37,859 nucleotides of DNA, from the NCBI GenBank assembly GCA_025355305.1, contig JANXZW010000008.1, forward strand, positions 1 to 37,859, given 5' to 3'. Position numbers and translations under genes: made by a program. This document shows, piece by piece, positions 14,611-23,716 of the stretch. A model generated the notes under the pieces. That model did not search any database. It was not told where the DNA came from and worked only from the letters and a program-made list of their open reading frames with translations. The DNA comes from Actinomycetes bacterium. GTDB lineage: Bacteria > Actinomycetota > Actinomycetes > Nanopelagicales > Nanopelagicaceae. Within the stretch, counting starts at the first letter, position 1. The number at the start of each line of letters is the position of its first letter.

Positions 14611-16113
14611 GTGTCACTAGAACTGCGCGGTATCACCAAGACCTTTGGGGCGTTAGTCGCCAATGATTCGATAGATCTTCGAGTTGAGACCGGCGAGATC
14701 CATGCAATCTTGGGCGAAAACGGCGCTGGTAAATCCACCCTGATGAATATCGTTTACGGGCTCGTTGCCCCAGATAGTGGTGAAATTCTCGTCGATGAAG
14801 TACTCAAGAAAATATCAGAACCGAGCGATGCACTCGCCTCTGGTATAGGTATGGTGCACCAGCATTTTATGCTCGTACCTGTCTTTACTGTGGCAGAAAA
14901 TATTGTTCTGGGGCATGAAAAGACTGGCTTCGCCGGACGCCTAGATCTCAATGAGGCGCGCGAAAGAATCAAAAAAGTCTCAGATCAGTTCAACTTCAAT
15001 GTAAATCCTGATGACCTAATTGAGGGCTTACCGGTCGGAGTACAACAACGGGTGGAGATTATCCGCGCTCTCATCTACGACGCAAAAGTTCTCATTCTGG
15101 ATGAACCCACCGCCGTTCTCACTCCGCAAGAGACGAATGATCTTCTAAAAATTATGCAAGAACTCAAAGCTCAAGGCACTTCAATTATTTTTATCACCCA
15201 CAAACTCCGCGAGGTAAAAGCGGTTGCAGACCGCATCACCATCATTCGGCGTGGCAAGGTTGTTGGTAACGCCTCCCCAGATGCCTCTCAGAATGAACTG
15301 GCCTCATTGATGGTGGGTCGTGAAGTGGAACTCGCTCCAGAGCGCGGCGCACATGAGATCGGTAGCGATGTGTTGGTCGTATCAGATCTCTCTATTCTTG
15401 ATATCACAGGAAGAGCCCTTGTCAGCAAGGTAAATTTCTCAGTTAAAGCGGGTGAAGTTCTGGCGATTGCCGGCGTGCAGGGCAACGGCCAATCTGAAGT
15501 CGCGCGTGCAATGGTAAATCTGGAGCCTCTCGTCCAGGGATCTATCACCCTTGATGGGGAGGAGATCGTGGGCAAGAGCGTTCGTGAATCCCTGCATGCT
15601 GGAATCGCCTTTGTCCCAGAATCCCGCGAGCTCGATGGTCTCATTGGATCGATGTCGATCGCAGAAAATTTGATGTTGGATCTACATGACCTTCCCCCTT
15701 ATGCAAGAGGGGTTCAACTCTTTCCTGCAATTGTCCTCTCCCAGGCAGAGCGGCAGCGAGAAGAGTTTGATATTCGACTGCAATCGGTATCAGACCCGAT
15801 CTCTTCATTAAGTGGAGGCAATAAACAGAAAGTCGTCCTTGCGCGTGAACTTTCCCGGCCAGTCAAACTCCTCGTAGCGTCACAACCGACGCGCGGACTT
15901 GATGTGGGCTCCATTGAATTTGTACACAAGCGCATTCTTGAGGAACGAGATTCTGGACGCGCGGTCCTCCTCTTTAGCACTGAGCTAGATGAAGTACTTG
16001 CGCTTGCCGATCGTATTGCAGTTATGTATCGCGGTGAGATTCTCTCAATCGTTCCTGCTGGAGTTAGTGCGCAAGAGTTAGGACTACTGATGGCAGGTGT
16101 CGTAAATGCATAA
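14611..16113 (+). CDS. Nucleoside ABC transporter ATP-binding protein (two ABC domains)
   Basis: A 500-aa protein with two fused ATPase domains, like the sugar/nucleoside importers RbsA and NupA/YufO. Domain 1 has Walker A GENGAGKS (35-42), a signature degraded to LPVGVQQR, and Walker B VLILDEPTAVL. Domain 2 has a weakened Walker A (GVQGNGQS), a normal signature LSGGNKQK and a Walker B variant LLVASQPTRGLD. This asymmetry is usual for the family. The GTG start at 14611 follows an AGAGGA ribosome site. It overlaps the first permease by 8 nt. With the BMP protein and permeases it forms one importer. Confidence 0.96.
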   Translation: MSLELRGITKTFGALVANDSIDLRVETGEIHAILGENGAGKSTLMNIVYGLVAPDSGEILVDEVLKKISEPSDALASGIGMVHQHFMLVPVFTVAENIVLGHEKTGFAGRLDLNEARERIKKVSDQFNFNVNPDDLIEGLPVGVQQRVEIIRALIYDAKVLILDEPTAVLTPQETNDLLKIMQELKAQGTSIIFITHKLREVKAVADRITIIRRGKVVGNASPDASQNELASLMVGREVELAPERGAHEIGSDVLVVSDLSILDITGRALVSKVNFSVKAGEVLAIAGVQGNGQSEVARAMVNLEPLVQGSITLDGEEIVGKSVRESLHAGIAFVPESRELDGLIGSMSIAENLMLDLHDLPPYARGVQLFPAIVLSQAERQREEFDIRLQSVSDPISSLSGGNKQKVVLARELSRPVKLLVASQPTRGLDVGSIEFVHKRILEERDSGRAVLLFSTELDEVLALADRIAVMYRGEILSIVPAGVSAQELGLLMAGVVNA

Positions 16114-17284
16114 GCTATTGAGCAAGCGTCCTTCACTTCGAGCGCTCACCCTTCCAGGCCTTGCATTCTTGCTTGCGATGTTCTTCGGTGCGCTCTTGAT
16201 CGCCTTCTCTGATTCAACAGTACTTAAACATATTGGACATCCATTGGCCTTTCTAAAGGCGGCGGGGGTCGCTGTCTGGCAGTCCTACCTCGCTCTCTTT
16301 GAAGGTTCGGTCTACAACCCCAGCCTCGCTACCCCGCATGATGCACTTCTCTCGTGGTATCCACTCTCCGAGACACTAGTCACCGCCGCTCCCCTGATGC
16401 TCGCGGGGTTATCCGTAGCGCTCGCCTTTAGAGCGGGACTTTTTAATATCGGCGCGCAAGGCCAATTTATCTTCGGATCGATCGCCGCTTCTTATGTGGG
16501 CTTTCACTTCCACTTGCCACTTGGAGTGCACCTCATCGCCGCGGTCCTCGCCGCAGTCGTTGCGGGTGCTCTCTGGGGTGGATTGGTAGGCCTGCTCAAA
16601 GCGAGAACCGGGGCACATGAAGTAATTGTGACGATCATGCTCAACTACGTTGCGCTCTACTTTTTGATGTGGCTCTTAGGAACTACAAGATTCCTGCGGC
16701 CCGGGCGGCGCGATCCCATCTCCCCCGACGTGCTCACATCTGCACGCATGCCACTCTTGGCAGGCAGCAACTATCGGGTGAACCTCGGAATTTTTGTGGC
16801 GCTAGCCGCGGCTACCTTTGTCTGGTGGCTCCTCACGCGCAGCACCTGGGGTTTTAGGTTTAGGGCTGTTGGCGCAAATTCTGCAGCTGCAAAAACCGCT
16901 GGTATCTCCGTTCCCTTTGTCATGACATCGGTTATGGCAATCTCAGGAGCCCTAGCCGGACTCGGTGGCGCTGTCCATGTCTTGGGAAGTGACTTCTCCT
17001 TAACCTCTGGAACAGCGGGCAACTTTGGTTTTGATGCAATCACCGTCGCGCTTCTTGGACGCGCTAAACCGATGGGTGTGGTCTTTGCTTCGATCCTCTT
17101 CGGTGCTCTACGCGCCGGTGGCGGCACTATGCAGGCAAATACGAGTACTCCCATCGATATCGTTCTGGTCATTCAAGCCCTCGTCGTACTCTTCATCGCG
17201 GCCCCCTCTGTTGTGAAGTGGGTATTTAGATTGAAGAACGTTAAAACGACGGGTGAATTGGCGGCGAAGGGGTGGAACGGATGA
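16106..17284 (+). CDS. Nucleoside ABC transporter permease 1
   Basis: A 392-aa membrane protein of the BPD_transp_2 family (NupP/YufP-like). About ten hydrophobic helices are visible. The family segment FRAGLFNIGAQGQF, which precedes the core helices, and the coupling region FRAVGANSAAAKTAGISV, which contacts the ATPase, are both present. The start ATG at 16106 overlaps the ATPase end by 8 nt, and the end overlaps the second permease, so the pair is made together and should form a heterodimeric channel. Confidence 0.95.
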   Translation: MHKLLSKRPSLRALTLPGLAFLLAMFFGALLIAFSDSTVLKHIGHPLAFLKAAGVAVWQSYLALFEGSVYNPSLATPHDALLSWYPLSETLVTAAPLMLAGLSVALAFRAGLFNIGAQGQFIFGSIAASYVGFHFHLPLGVHLIAAVLAAVVAGALWGGLVGLLKARTGAHEVIVTIMLNYVALYFLMWLLGTTRFLRPGRRDPISPDVLTSARMPLLAGSNYRVNLGIFVALAAATFVWWLLTRSTWGFRFRAVGANSAAAKTAGISVPFVMTSVMAISGALAGLGGAVHVLGSDFSLTSGTAGNFGFDAITVALLGRAKPMGVVFASILFGALRAGGGTMQANTSTPIDIVLVIQALVVLFIAAPSVVKWVFRLKNVKTTGELAAKGWNG

Positions 17285-18540
17285 ACTCCCTCTCTGCCGC
17301 AGAGCGTCGCAGGCGTCGTTCTCTCTACATTATGGCGGTCCTCGCCGTCCTCTCCACATTGGTCTTCGGGCTCCTCCAGAAGAGGGGTCAGGTCGTAACA
17401 TATGGATTTGTCCTGGATAAAGAGTGGGTACTGATTCAGCAGTGGGTCATCAACTCACGAACCGCTGCACTCCTCTTTGGTCTTATTGCAATCGCCGCCT
17501 CTACCGTTGCATTTCTACAGTTTCGTGCAGGAAAGACCATCGGGATTGCAAGTGCCTTTGGCGCCGCCGGAATCATGATGTCCTTCCTCTCATGGGCAGC
17601 GGCAGGAAAGTTCATTCCTTTTACCGGACTATTGCAAGGTGCTCTACTCCTCTCTGTGCCGCTCATCTTTGGTTCAATGGCGGGTGTTCTCAGCGAAAGA
17701 TCCGGTGTTGTTAATATTGCGATTGAGGGCCAATTACTTGCGGGCGCTTTCGTAAGCGGCGTAGTAGCAAGTCTTACTCACTCTACATTTTGGGGGCTTG
17801 TCGTTGCCCCATTTGCGGGGTGTCTCATTTCAACCTTACTCGCAATCTTCGCTATCAATTTTGCCATCGATCAAATTATTTTGGGTTTCGTTCTCAATGT
17901 ACTTGTCTACGGACTTACCGACTTCCTCTACAAGAAGCTCTTGATCCCATACCAAGCAACGTGGAACTCTGGTCCCACCCTTGCCGCCATCAAAATTCCG
18001 GTCCTTTGGAAAATTCCTCTCATCGGACCGATTCTTTTTGACCAGAGCATCATCGTCTACCTGATGTATGGCGTCGTTTTCTTAATTAGCTTCTCCCTCT
18101 TCAAGACCAAGTGGGGGCTACGTACCCGCGCAGTGGGAGAACACCCCACAGCAGCGGACAGCGTCGGTATCAAGGTAAATCGCCTGCGCTTCATGAATGT
18201 CATGATTGCTGGAATGGTTGCCGGCCTTGGTGGCGCCTACTTCACTGTAGGTGGGGTCGGTGCTTTCAATAAGGAGATGACCGCTGGCAAAGGTTTTATT
18301 GCACTGGCGGCTCTGATCTTCGGTCGATGGACTCCGTGGGGTGCGGTTTCTGCCGCGCTGCTCTTTGGCTTCGCCGACAATTTACAGAGCGTCCTTGGAA
18401 TTATCGGAACGCCTATTCCATCGGAGTTTATGCTGATGGTTCCTTATCTCGTCACAGTCGTTGCAGTAACAGGATTCGTGGGTCGAGTCCGAGCGCCGGC
18501 CGCGGATGGCACGCCTTATAAGCGCGGGGAATCACATTGA
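17281..18540 (+). CDS. Nucleoside ABC transporter permease 2
   Basis: A BPD_transp_2 permease of 419 aa, pairing with permease 1 (NupQ/YufQ-like). Motifs are LSERSGVVNIAIEGQLLAGA before the core helices and TRAVGEHPTAADSVGIKV, the ATPase-contact loop. I prefer ATG 17281, which overlaps the previous stop as ATGA and has AAGGGGTGG upstream, over the GTG at 17272. The N-terminal 130 residues carry about four extra helices, usual for this subfamily. The 3' end overlaps the cytidine deaminase start as TTGA. Confidence 0.94.
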   Translation: MNSLSAAERRRRRSLYIMAVLAVLSTLVFGLLQKRGQVVTYGFVLDKEWVLIQQWVINSRTAALLFGLIAIAASTVAFLQFRAGKTIGIASAFGAAGIMMSFLSWAAAGKFIPFTGLLQGALLLSVPLIFGSMAGVLSERSGVVNIAIEGQLLAGAFVSGVVASLTHSTFWGLVVAPFAGCLISTLLAIFAINFAIDQIILGFVLNVLVYGLTDFLYKKLLIPYQATWNSGPTLAAIKIPVLWKIPLIGPILFDQSIIVYLMYGVVFLISFSLFKTKWGLRTRAVGEHPTAADSVGIKVNRLRFMNVMIAGMVAGLGGAYFTVGGVGAFNKEMTAGKGFIALAALIFGRWTPWGAVSAALLFGFADNLQSVLGIIGTPIPSEFMLMVPYLVTVVAVTGFVGRVRAPAADGTPYKRGESH

Positions 18541-18932
18541 TTCCATCAGATATCGATTGGGACGCGTTACACGCTGAGGCGAAGCACATCATGACTATGG
18601 CCTATGCGCCCTACTCAAAGTTTCCGGTCGGGGTCGCCGGTCTCGTCGATGACGGTCGCATCGTGACCGGTTGTAATGTTGAGAATGCCAGCTATGGCAT
18701 GACACTCTGCGCGGAGTGCGGCATGGTTTCAGAATTGGTCGCGACCGGCGGCGGCAAACTAATTGCCATCGTCTGCGTTGATGGTGCTGGCACCTTTCTC
18801 TCTCCCTGTGGCCGCTGTCGCCAGTTGATCTTTGAACATGGGGGGCCCAGTTGCTTGCTCATGACTCCTGCCGGAGCTCTTCCAATGTCAGAAATCTTGC
18901 CGTGGGCATTTGGCCCAGACCAACTCCCTTAA
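18537..18932 (+). CDS. cdd: Cytidine deaminase
   Basis: A 131-aa zinc enzyme converting cytidine and deoxycytidine to uridine and deoxyuridine. The catalytic and zinc residues are in place: NVENASYGMTLCAE with Cys58 and Glu60, and SPCGRCRQ with Cys91 and Cys94. AYAPYSKFPVG is the usual N-terminal substrate loop. Length matches the small tetrameric class. The TTG start overlaps the permease stop (TTGA) after a GCGGGGA ribosome site. It feeds uridine to the phosphorylase encoded next. Its stop codon lies inside the first copy of a 13-bp tandem repeat. Confidence 0.96.
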   Translation: MIPSDIDWDALHAEAKHIMTMAYAPYSKFPVGVAGLVDDGRIVTGCNVENASYGMTLCAECGMVSELVATGGGKLIAIVCVDGAGTFLSPCGRCRQLIFEHGGPSCLLMTPAGALPMSEILPWAFGPDQLP

Positions 18933-18958
18933 CCAACTCCCTTAATCAACTCCCTTAA
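18920..18958 (+). repeat. 13-bp tandem repeat over the cdd stop codon
   Basis: CCAACTCCCTTAA is repeated three times (18920-18932, 18933-18945, 18946-18958; the third copy begins with T) and followed by a partial copy. The first copy encodes the last residues and the TAA stop of cdd; each later copy repeats that coding end. It lengthens the gap to deoA to 48 nt and probably arose by replication slippage. Confidence 0.9.
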
Positions 18959-18980
18959 CCAACTTATTCAAAGGAACCTC

Positions 18981-20273
18981 ATGACGGAGCCATTTTCAGC
19001 AGTAGAAATTATTAGCGCAAAACGCGATCGCAAAGAGTTGTCTGATCTGCAGATTGACTGGATGGTTGCGGCCTACACTCGCGGCGTAGTGGCCGATGAG
19101 CAGATGTCATCTCTGCTCATGGCGATCCTGCTAAACGGAATGAATATGCGCGAGATCTCACGCTGGACAGATGCGATGATCAATAGCGGGGAGCGCATGA
19201 ACTGGTCCGCCTTGACCCGTAAAACGGTCGATAAGCACTCAACTGGTGGGGTCGGTGACAAGATCACCCTTCCTCTTGCTCCGCTCGTTGCTGCCTGTGG
19301 TGGAGCCGTCCCCCAGCTATCGGGACGAGGACTAGGACACACTGGTGGCACGCTCGATAAACTGGAGTCAATTCCGGGCTGGCGCGCTTCGCTGACCAAC
19401 GCTGAAATGCTTAAGGTGCTGCAGGATTGTGGCGCGGTCATCTGTGCTGCAGGTGCAGGTTTAGCTCCCGCCGATAAGAAGCTCTACGCGCTGCGCGATG
19501 TCACTGGCACGGTGCCTGCGATTCCTCTCATCGCCTCAAGCATCATGAGCAAGAAGATTGCCGAGGGCACTTCAGCGCTTATTCTGGATGTAAAGACCGG
19601 CAGCGGCGCCTTTATGAGCGATCCCCTGAAGGCTCGAGAGTTAGCCCAAACGATGGTTGAACTCGGTAAGCGCGCTGGAGTAACCACTCGCGCCTTGATT
19701 ACCGCTATGGATGTTCCCCTCGGCCTCACCGCGGGAAATGCCCTTGAAGTCCGAGAATCTGTGGAGGTTCTTGCTGGTGGCGGCCCAGCCGATATAGTGG
19801 AATTGACCGTCGTGATGGCGCGCGAGATGCTCGATGCCGCCGGCATCACTCCAACTATGGATCCCGCTGATGCACTCAAAAACGGCGCAGCGATGGACTC
19901 GTGGCGCCAAATGATTTCGGCGCAAGGTGGAAACCCAGACGCAGCCCTGCCAGTTGCTCGTGAACAACATCTCGTCTTCGCCGAGAGTAGTGGTGAAATT
20001 TTGGAGATGAATGCGCTCTCGGTCGGAATTAGCGCCTGGCTCTTGGGAGCGGGTCGCTCCCGCCAAGGCGAAACAGTGCAAGCTGGAGCTGGAATTGAGA
20101 TTCATGCCAAGCCCGGCGAAAGAATCTTGGCTGGCGCTCCCCTCTTCACCCTCCACACCGATGAAGCTCCGCGCTTTGAAAGAGCGCTCCAAGCGCTATC
20201 TGGATCGGTGAGAATTTCAGACTCAGGTGAGGTAGCAACTCGCCTCCCACTCATAATTGAGAAGATCTCATAA
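18981..20273 (+). CDS. deoA: Thymidine / pyrimidine-nucleoside phosphorylase
   Basis: A 430-aa enzyme splitting thymidine, deoxyuridine or uridine with phosphate into base and (deoxy)ribose-1-phosphate. The family signature SGRGLGHTGGTLDKLE is intact, as are KHSTGGVGDK (phosphate loop), LYALRDVTGTVP and LDVKTGSGAFM. The N-terminal helical domain and C-terminal PYNP domain are both present. An AAAGGA ribosome site precedes ATG 18981. It works downstream of cdd, and its sugar phosphate would go to the mutase and deoC encoded on the opposite strand. Confidence 0.96.
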   Translation: MTEPFSAVEIISAKRDRKELSDLQIDWMVAAYTRGVVADEQMSSLLMAILLNGMNMREISRWTDAMINSGERMNWSALTRKTVDKHSTGGVGDKITLPLAPLVAACGGAVPQLSGRGLGHTGGTLDKLESIPGWRASLTNAEMLKVLQDCGAVICAAGAGLAPADKKLYALRDVTGTVPAIPLIASSIMSKKIAEGTSALILDVKTGSGAFMSDPLKARELAQTMVELGKRAGVTTRALITAMDVPLGLTAGNALEVRESVEVLAGGGPADIVELTVVMAREMLDAAGITPTMDPADALKNGAAMDSWRQMISAQGGNPDAALPVAREQHLVFAESSGEILEMNALSVGISAWLLGAGRSRQGETVQAGAGIEIHAKPGERILAGAPLFTLHTDEAPRFERALQALSGSVRISDSGEVATRLPLIIEKIS

Positions 20274-20295
20274 CCCTTAAGAAACTTTGACGGGA

Positions 20296-20301
20296 TACAC
20301 T
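20296..20301 (+). promoter_or_regulatory. Candidate -10 box for leaderless add
   Basis: TACACT lies 6 nt before ATG 20308, with no Shine-Dalgarno. A TTGACG just upstream (20287-20292) is too close to serve as its -35. Confidence 0.45.
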
Positions 20302-20307
20302 CGAATT

Positions 20308-21408
20308 ATGACGCTGAATAAGAAGCCAACGGCAGATCAGATTAAAAGAATTCCAAAGGCGGTTCTCCACGACCACCTTGATGGGGGCCTGCGTCCGCAG
20401 ACCATCATTGAACTCGCCGCTGAAATTGGCTACGACAAACTCCCCTCTAGCGAGGCTGGAGCCCTCGGTAACTGGTTTTACGAAGCCTGCAACTCAGGAT
20501 CACTAGAGAGCTATCTCGAAACTTTTGATCACACCATTGCCGTCATGCAGAGCCATAGCGCTGTACTTCGAGTAGCTCGCGAGGCGGCGCTAGATCTCGC
20601 GCGTGACGGAGTCGTCTACGCCGAAGTGCGTGGCGCACCTGAACTATTTACGCGAGGCGGGATGGAGCTCGATGAGGTTATTGAGGCAACAACCGCGGGT
20701 TTCCAACTCGGAGTGCAAGATGCCAAGGCAGAAGGTCTGAGCATTCGTGTCGAGCAGATCCTCTGCGCACTGCGTCAAAATGATTGGTCCGACGAGGTTG
20801 CGCGCAAGGTCGTTAAATACCGCGACCAACATGTCGTCGGCTTTGATATCGCTGGCCCGGAAGATGGCTTCCCCGCAAAGAATTACCTCTCCGCCTTTGA
20901 TTATCTTCGGGAGGAGAACGCCCACTTTACAATTCACGCGGGCGAGGCGTATGGGCCCGCATCTATTTGGCAGGCGATTCAAATCTGCGGTGCAGAGCGG
21001 CTAGGCCACGGAGTTCGTATTGTGGAAGATATTGATTTCAGCGCAGAGGAGCCACAACTTGGCTTGCTAGCCGCATATGTCCGTGACCGTCGCATCCCCC
21101 TTGAACTCTGCCCTACTTCAAATCTTCAGACGGGCGCAGCGAAGGATTACGCCTCCCACCCAATCGGCACACTTGAGAAATTGCGCTTTCGAATCACCAT
21201 CAATACCGATAACCGATTGATGAGCGGGACCTCTATGTCGCAAGAGATGGGGCACGTCGTCGATGCCTTCAATTGGAGCTTCTTAGACTTACAGCGAGTA
21301 ACGGTGAACGCGCTGAAGAGTGCATTTATCCCATTCGATCAACGCCTTGCAATTATCGAGGAGATCGTCAAACCGGCTTACCAGAGGATCAGCGAAGAAG
21401 TTCGCTAA
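20308..21408 (+). CDS. add: Adenosine deaminase
   Basis: A 366-aa zinc enzyme converting adenosine and deoxyadenosine to inosine and deoxyinosine. Seen in order: the metal motif LHDHLDGGLRP, FTIHAGEAYGP with the metal His and catalytic Glu, RLGHGVRI, ELCPTSNLQTG, and a final NTDNRLMSGTSMS in place of the commoner NTDDP, a variant I associate with actinobacterial enzymes. I start at ATG 20308, which has a TACACT hexamer 6 nt upstream, not at the in-frame TTG 20287. It follows deoA by 34 nt. Its stop overlaps the stop of the convergent gene at 21405. Its product inosine suits the purine phosphorylase at 26283. Confidence 0.95.
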   Translation: MTLNKKPTADQIKRIPKAVLHDHLDGGLRPQTIIELAAEIGYDKLPSSEAGALGNWFYEACNSGSLESYLETFDHTIAVMQSHSAVLRVAREAALDLARDGVVYAEVRGAPELFTRGGMELDEVIEATTAGFQLGVQDAKAEGLSIRVEQILCALRQNDWSDEVARKVVKYRDQHVVGFDIAGPEDGFPAKNYLSAFDYLREENAHFTIHAGEAYGPASIWQAIQICGAERLGHGVRIVEDIDFSAEEPQLGLLAAYVRDRRIPLELCPTSNLQTGAAKDYASHPIGTLEKLRFRITINTDNRLMSGTSMSQEMGHVVDAFNWSFLDLQRVTVNALKSAFIPFDQRLAIIEEIVKPAYQRISEEVR

Positions 21409-22262
21409 ATTCCAATGGGGTGCCAAACAGTCTTGGTCTCCATGTAATTCAGAATGCGCTCGGGTGTTTTGGCATCGGTATGGACTCTGATTCGCTTCAA
21501 ATTAGCGGCGCCCGCTATCTGCGCCTCCTTTAGCTGCTTAGGGGTAAGTCCACTCGCGTCAATAGCGTCAATATCCATATGTGAGGCTGTCCACGGCGCT
21601 AGCTCTGAACTGCTTCCCGTAAGAACATTGATCACTCCTGCAGGAAGATCGCTAGTTGCCATGATCTCTGCGAAGGTTATTGCTGGTAATGGAAACGGCT
21701 CAGCAGCAATTACCACTGCTGTGTTTCCGGAAACACATACTCCCGCTACTGCTCCTACAAAATTAAGCAACGAGGGTTTAGCGTCAGCAAATATTGCCAC
21801 CACGCCAATTGGTTCGGGGGTGGAAAAGTTGTAATAAGGTCCAGAGACTGGGTTTGTTGAGCCCGCGATGGTTGAGATCTTGTCACTCCAACCGGCATAC
21901 CAGACGAGTAAATCAACACTCTCTTTTACTTGATCGGTGGCCAACTTTTTCGTAGATCCCTCCAAAGCCATGAGCTCAGCGACAAGTTGCGCGCTTCGTC
22001 CCTCAAGCAATTCAGCCATACGGTAAAGGATCTGCCCACGGTTATAAGCAGTTGCAGCTGACCAGCCCGCAAAAGCTCCTCGCGCAGCAACTACGGCATC
22101 TCGTAGATCTTTGCGGGAAGCTAGCGAAGGATTTGCGAGGTGGTTGCCCTTGGAATCTTTGATGGAATAAACACGCCCAGACTCGCTACGCGGAAAGGCC
22201 CCACCGATAAATAACTTATAGGTCTTGAGCACATCAATCCGATTTGCTGGAACCGCAATCAT
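21405..22262 (-). CDS. Half-length aldehyde dehydrogenase homologue lacking the catalytic domain
   Basis: A 285-aa protein aligning with the first 240 or so residues of aldehyde dehydrogenases: LFIGGAFPRSESGR start, R-x-x-IL-x-RMAELLE, PEPIGVVAIFAD where active enzymes have the P-W-N segment, and VINVLTG. It ends with a unique tail where the active enzymes have the catalytic Glu (ELGG) and the nucleophile Cys. The P-W-N-F motif of its neighbour is replaced by ADAKPS. It is therefore unlikely to oxidise aldehydes alone. The ATG starts 1 nt after the full enzyme's stop, so the two are co-translated. A structural or regulatory partner is my inference. The ORF is intact, not visibly decayed. Confidence 0.88.
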   Translation of the reverse strand: MIAVPANRIDVLKTYKLFIGGAFPRSESGRVYSIKDSKGNHLANPSLASRKDLRDAVVAARGAFAGWSAATAYNRGQILYRMAELLEGRSAQLVAELMALEGSTKKLATDQVKESVDLLVWYAGWSDKISTIAGSTNPVSGPYYNFSTPEPIGVVAIFADAKPSLLNFVGAVAGVCVSGNTAVVIAAEPFPLPAITFAEIMATSDLPAGVINVLTGSSSELAPWTASHMDIDAIDASGLTPKQLKEAQIAGAANLKRIRVHTDAKTPERILNYMETKTVWHPIGI

Positions 22263-22263
22263 T

Positions 22264-23706
22264 TCAATTACTCGCTTTCAGATACGCGGTGAGACCATGT
22301 CTTCCGCCTTCACGACCCCAGCCAGACTCTTTGTAACCACCAAAGGGGCTTGCTGGATCAAACTTATTAAAGGTGTTCGCCCAGATAACGCCGGCTCGCA
22401 ATCTGGAGGCGGTCCAGAGAATCTTTGACCCCTTTTCGCTCCACACTCCTGCCGAGAGACCGTACGGAGTGTTATTGGCCTTCTCAACTGCCTCCTGTGG
22501 GGTTCTAAAGGTCAGCACCGAAAGAACTGGGCCGAATATCTCTTCACGAGCGATTCGGTGAGTCTGGGAGACTCCGGTAAAAATGGTCGGGGCAAACCAG
22601 AATCCCTCTCCAGGAATTTCGCATGGTGCGCTCCACTGCTCTGCGCCCTCAGCTCCTCCGGCGGTTACTAACTCCCGGATCTTTGCTAACTGGGCGGCGC
22701 TATTTATCGCACCAATATCGGTGTTCTTGTCGAGAGGATTACCTAGACGGATATGAGCCATCCGCACCTTCAGCTTCTCAATCACCTCATCATGGATATT
22801 TTCCTGAATTAAAAGGCGCGAGCCCGCGCAACAGACGTGGCCCTGATTAAAGAAGATTCCGTTGACGATTCCTTCAACCGCTTCATCAATTGCTGCATCC
22901 TCAAAGATAATATTGGCGGCTTTCCCTCCTAACTCAAGGGTGGCGCTCTTCTTTGTCCCGGCGATTGAGGTCGCGATTAATTTTCCTACCTCGGTAGAGC
23001 CTGTAAATGCGATCTTGTCGATACCAGGGTGATTGACAATATCGGCGCCCGTGACTCCCGCCCCGGTCACGATGTTTACAACCCCATTTGGCAGCTCGGC
23101 CTGTTGGCAAACCTCGGCAAAGAGAAGAGCGGTCAAAGAGGTCGTCTCAGCTGGTTTTAAAACCACAGTGTTTCCGGTGGCTAACGCCGGAGCCACTTTC
23201 CAAGCCAACATGAGCATCGGAAAGTTCCATGGAATTATCTGACCTACAACACCATAGGGCCTTGGTTGAATTCCAACTCCCGCGTACTGAAGTTTGTCAG
23301 CCCACCCAGCGTGGTAGAAGAAATGAGCTGCTGCTAGTGGAATATCGGTATCGCGTGATTCGCGAATTGGCTTCCCGTTATCAAGAGTTTCTAACACCGC
23401 AAATTCGCGAGCACGCTCCTGCAAGATGCGGGCGATGCGAAAGAGATACTTGCCACGTTCGGCTGCCGGCATCTTGCTCCACACTTTGGAGTAAGCGGCT
23501 CTCGCCGCCCCTACCGCGAGATCGACATCGGTCGCATTGGCATCCGCAATCTTGGCGAGCACCTTCTCATTTGCAGGGTTTATGGTCGGAAAGTATTTAC
23601 CCGACTTGGGGGTGACGAATTTTCCATCAATAAAAAGGTTATAGCGTTCGGCGATCTCTACAATTGCCGTCGACTCAAGGGCCGGTGAATATTCAAAGGG
23701 GTTCAT
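22264..23706 (-). CDS. NAD-dependent aldehyde dehydrogenase
   Basis: A 480-aa full-length aldehyde dehydrogenase. IIPWNFPMLM carries the conserved Asn, VVLKPAE the cofactor Lys, TLELGGK the general-base Glu258, and FFNQGHVCCAGSR the nucleophile Cys292. EEIFGPVL and the C-terminal PFGGYKESG are standard. It follows deoC by 10 nt, so acetaldehyde released by deoxyribose-phosphate aldolase is the natural substrate; acetate would be formed, since this family is not CoA-acylating. The gene precedes a half-length homologue by 1 nt. Confidence 0.95.
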   Translation of the reverse strand: MNPFEYSPALESTAIVEIAERYNLFIDGKFVTPKSGKYFPTINPANEKVLAKIADANATDVDLAVGAARAAYSKVWSKMPAAERGKYLFRIARILQERAREFAVLETLDNGKPIRESRDTDIPLAAAHFFYHAGWADKLQYAGVGIQPRPYGVVGQIIPWNFPMLMLAWKVAPALATGNTVVLKPAETTSLTALLFAEVCQQAELPNGVVNIVTGAGVTGADIVNHPGIDKIAFTGSTEVGKLIATSIAGTKKSATLELGGKAANIIFEDAAIDEAVEGIVNGIFFNQGHVCCAGSRLLIQENIHDEVIEKLKVRMAHIRLGNPLDKNTDIGAINSAAQLAKIRELVTAGGAEGAEQWSAPCEIPGEGFWFAPTIFTGVSQTHRIAREEIFGPVLSVLTFRTPQEAVEKANNTPYGLSAGVWSEKGSKILWTASRLRAGVIWANTFNKFDPASPFGGYKESGWGREGGRHGLTAYLKASN

Positions 23707-23716
23707 AATTTCGCTC

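Noticed and set aside
19641-20192. Long minus-strand ORF (183 codons) opposite deoA.
   Set aside because: It lies wholly within a well-supported gene and has no family features.
20287-20307. TTG 20287 as start of adenosine deaminase.
   Set aside because: No ribosome site; ATG 20308 has a TANNNT hexamer 6 nt upstream, and the extra seven residues match nothing expected in the family.
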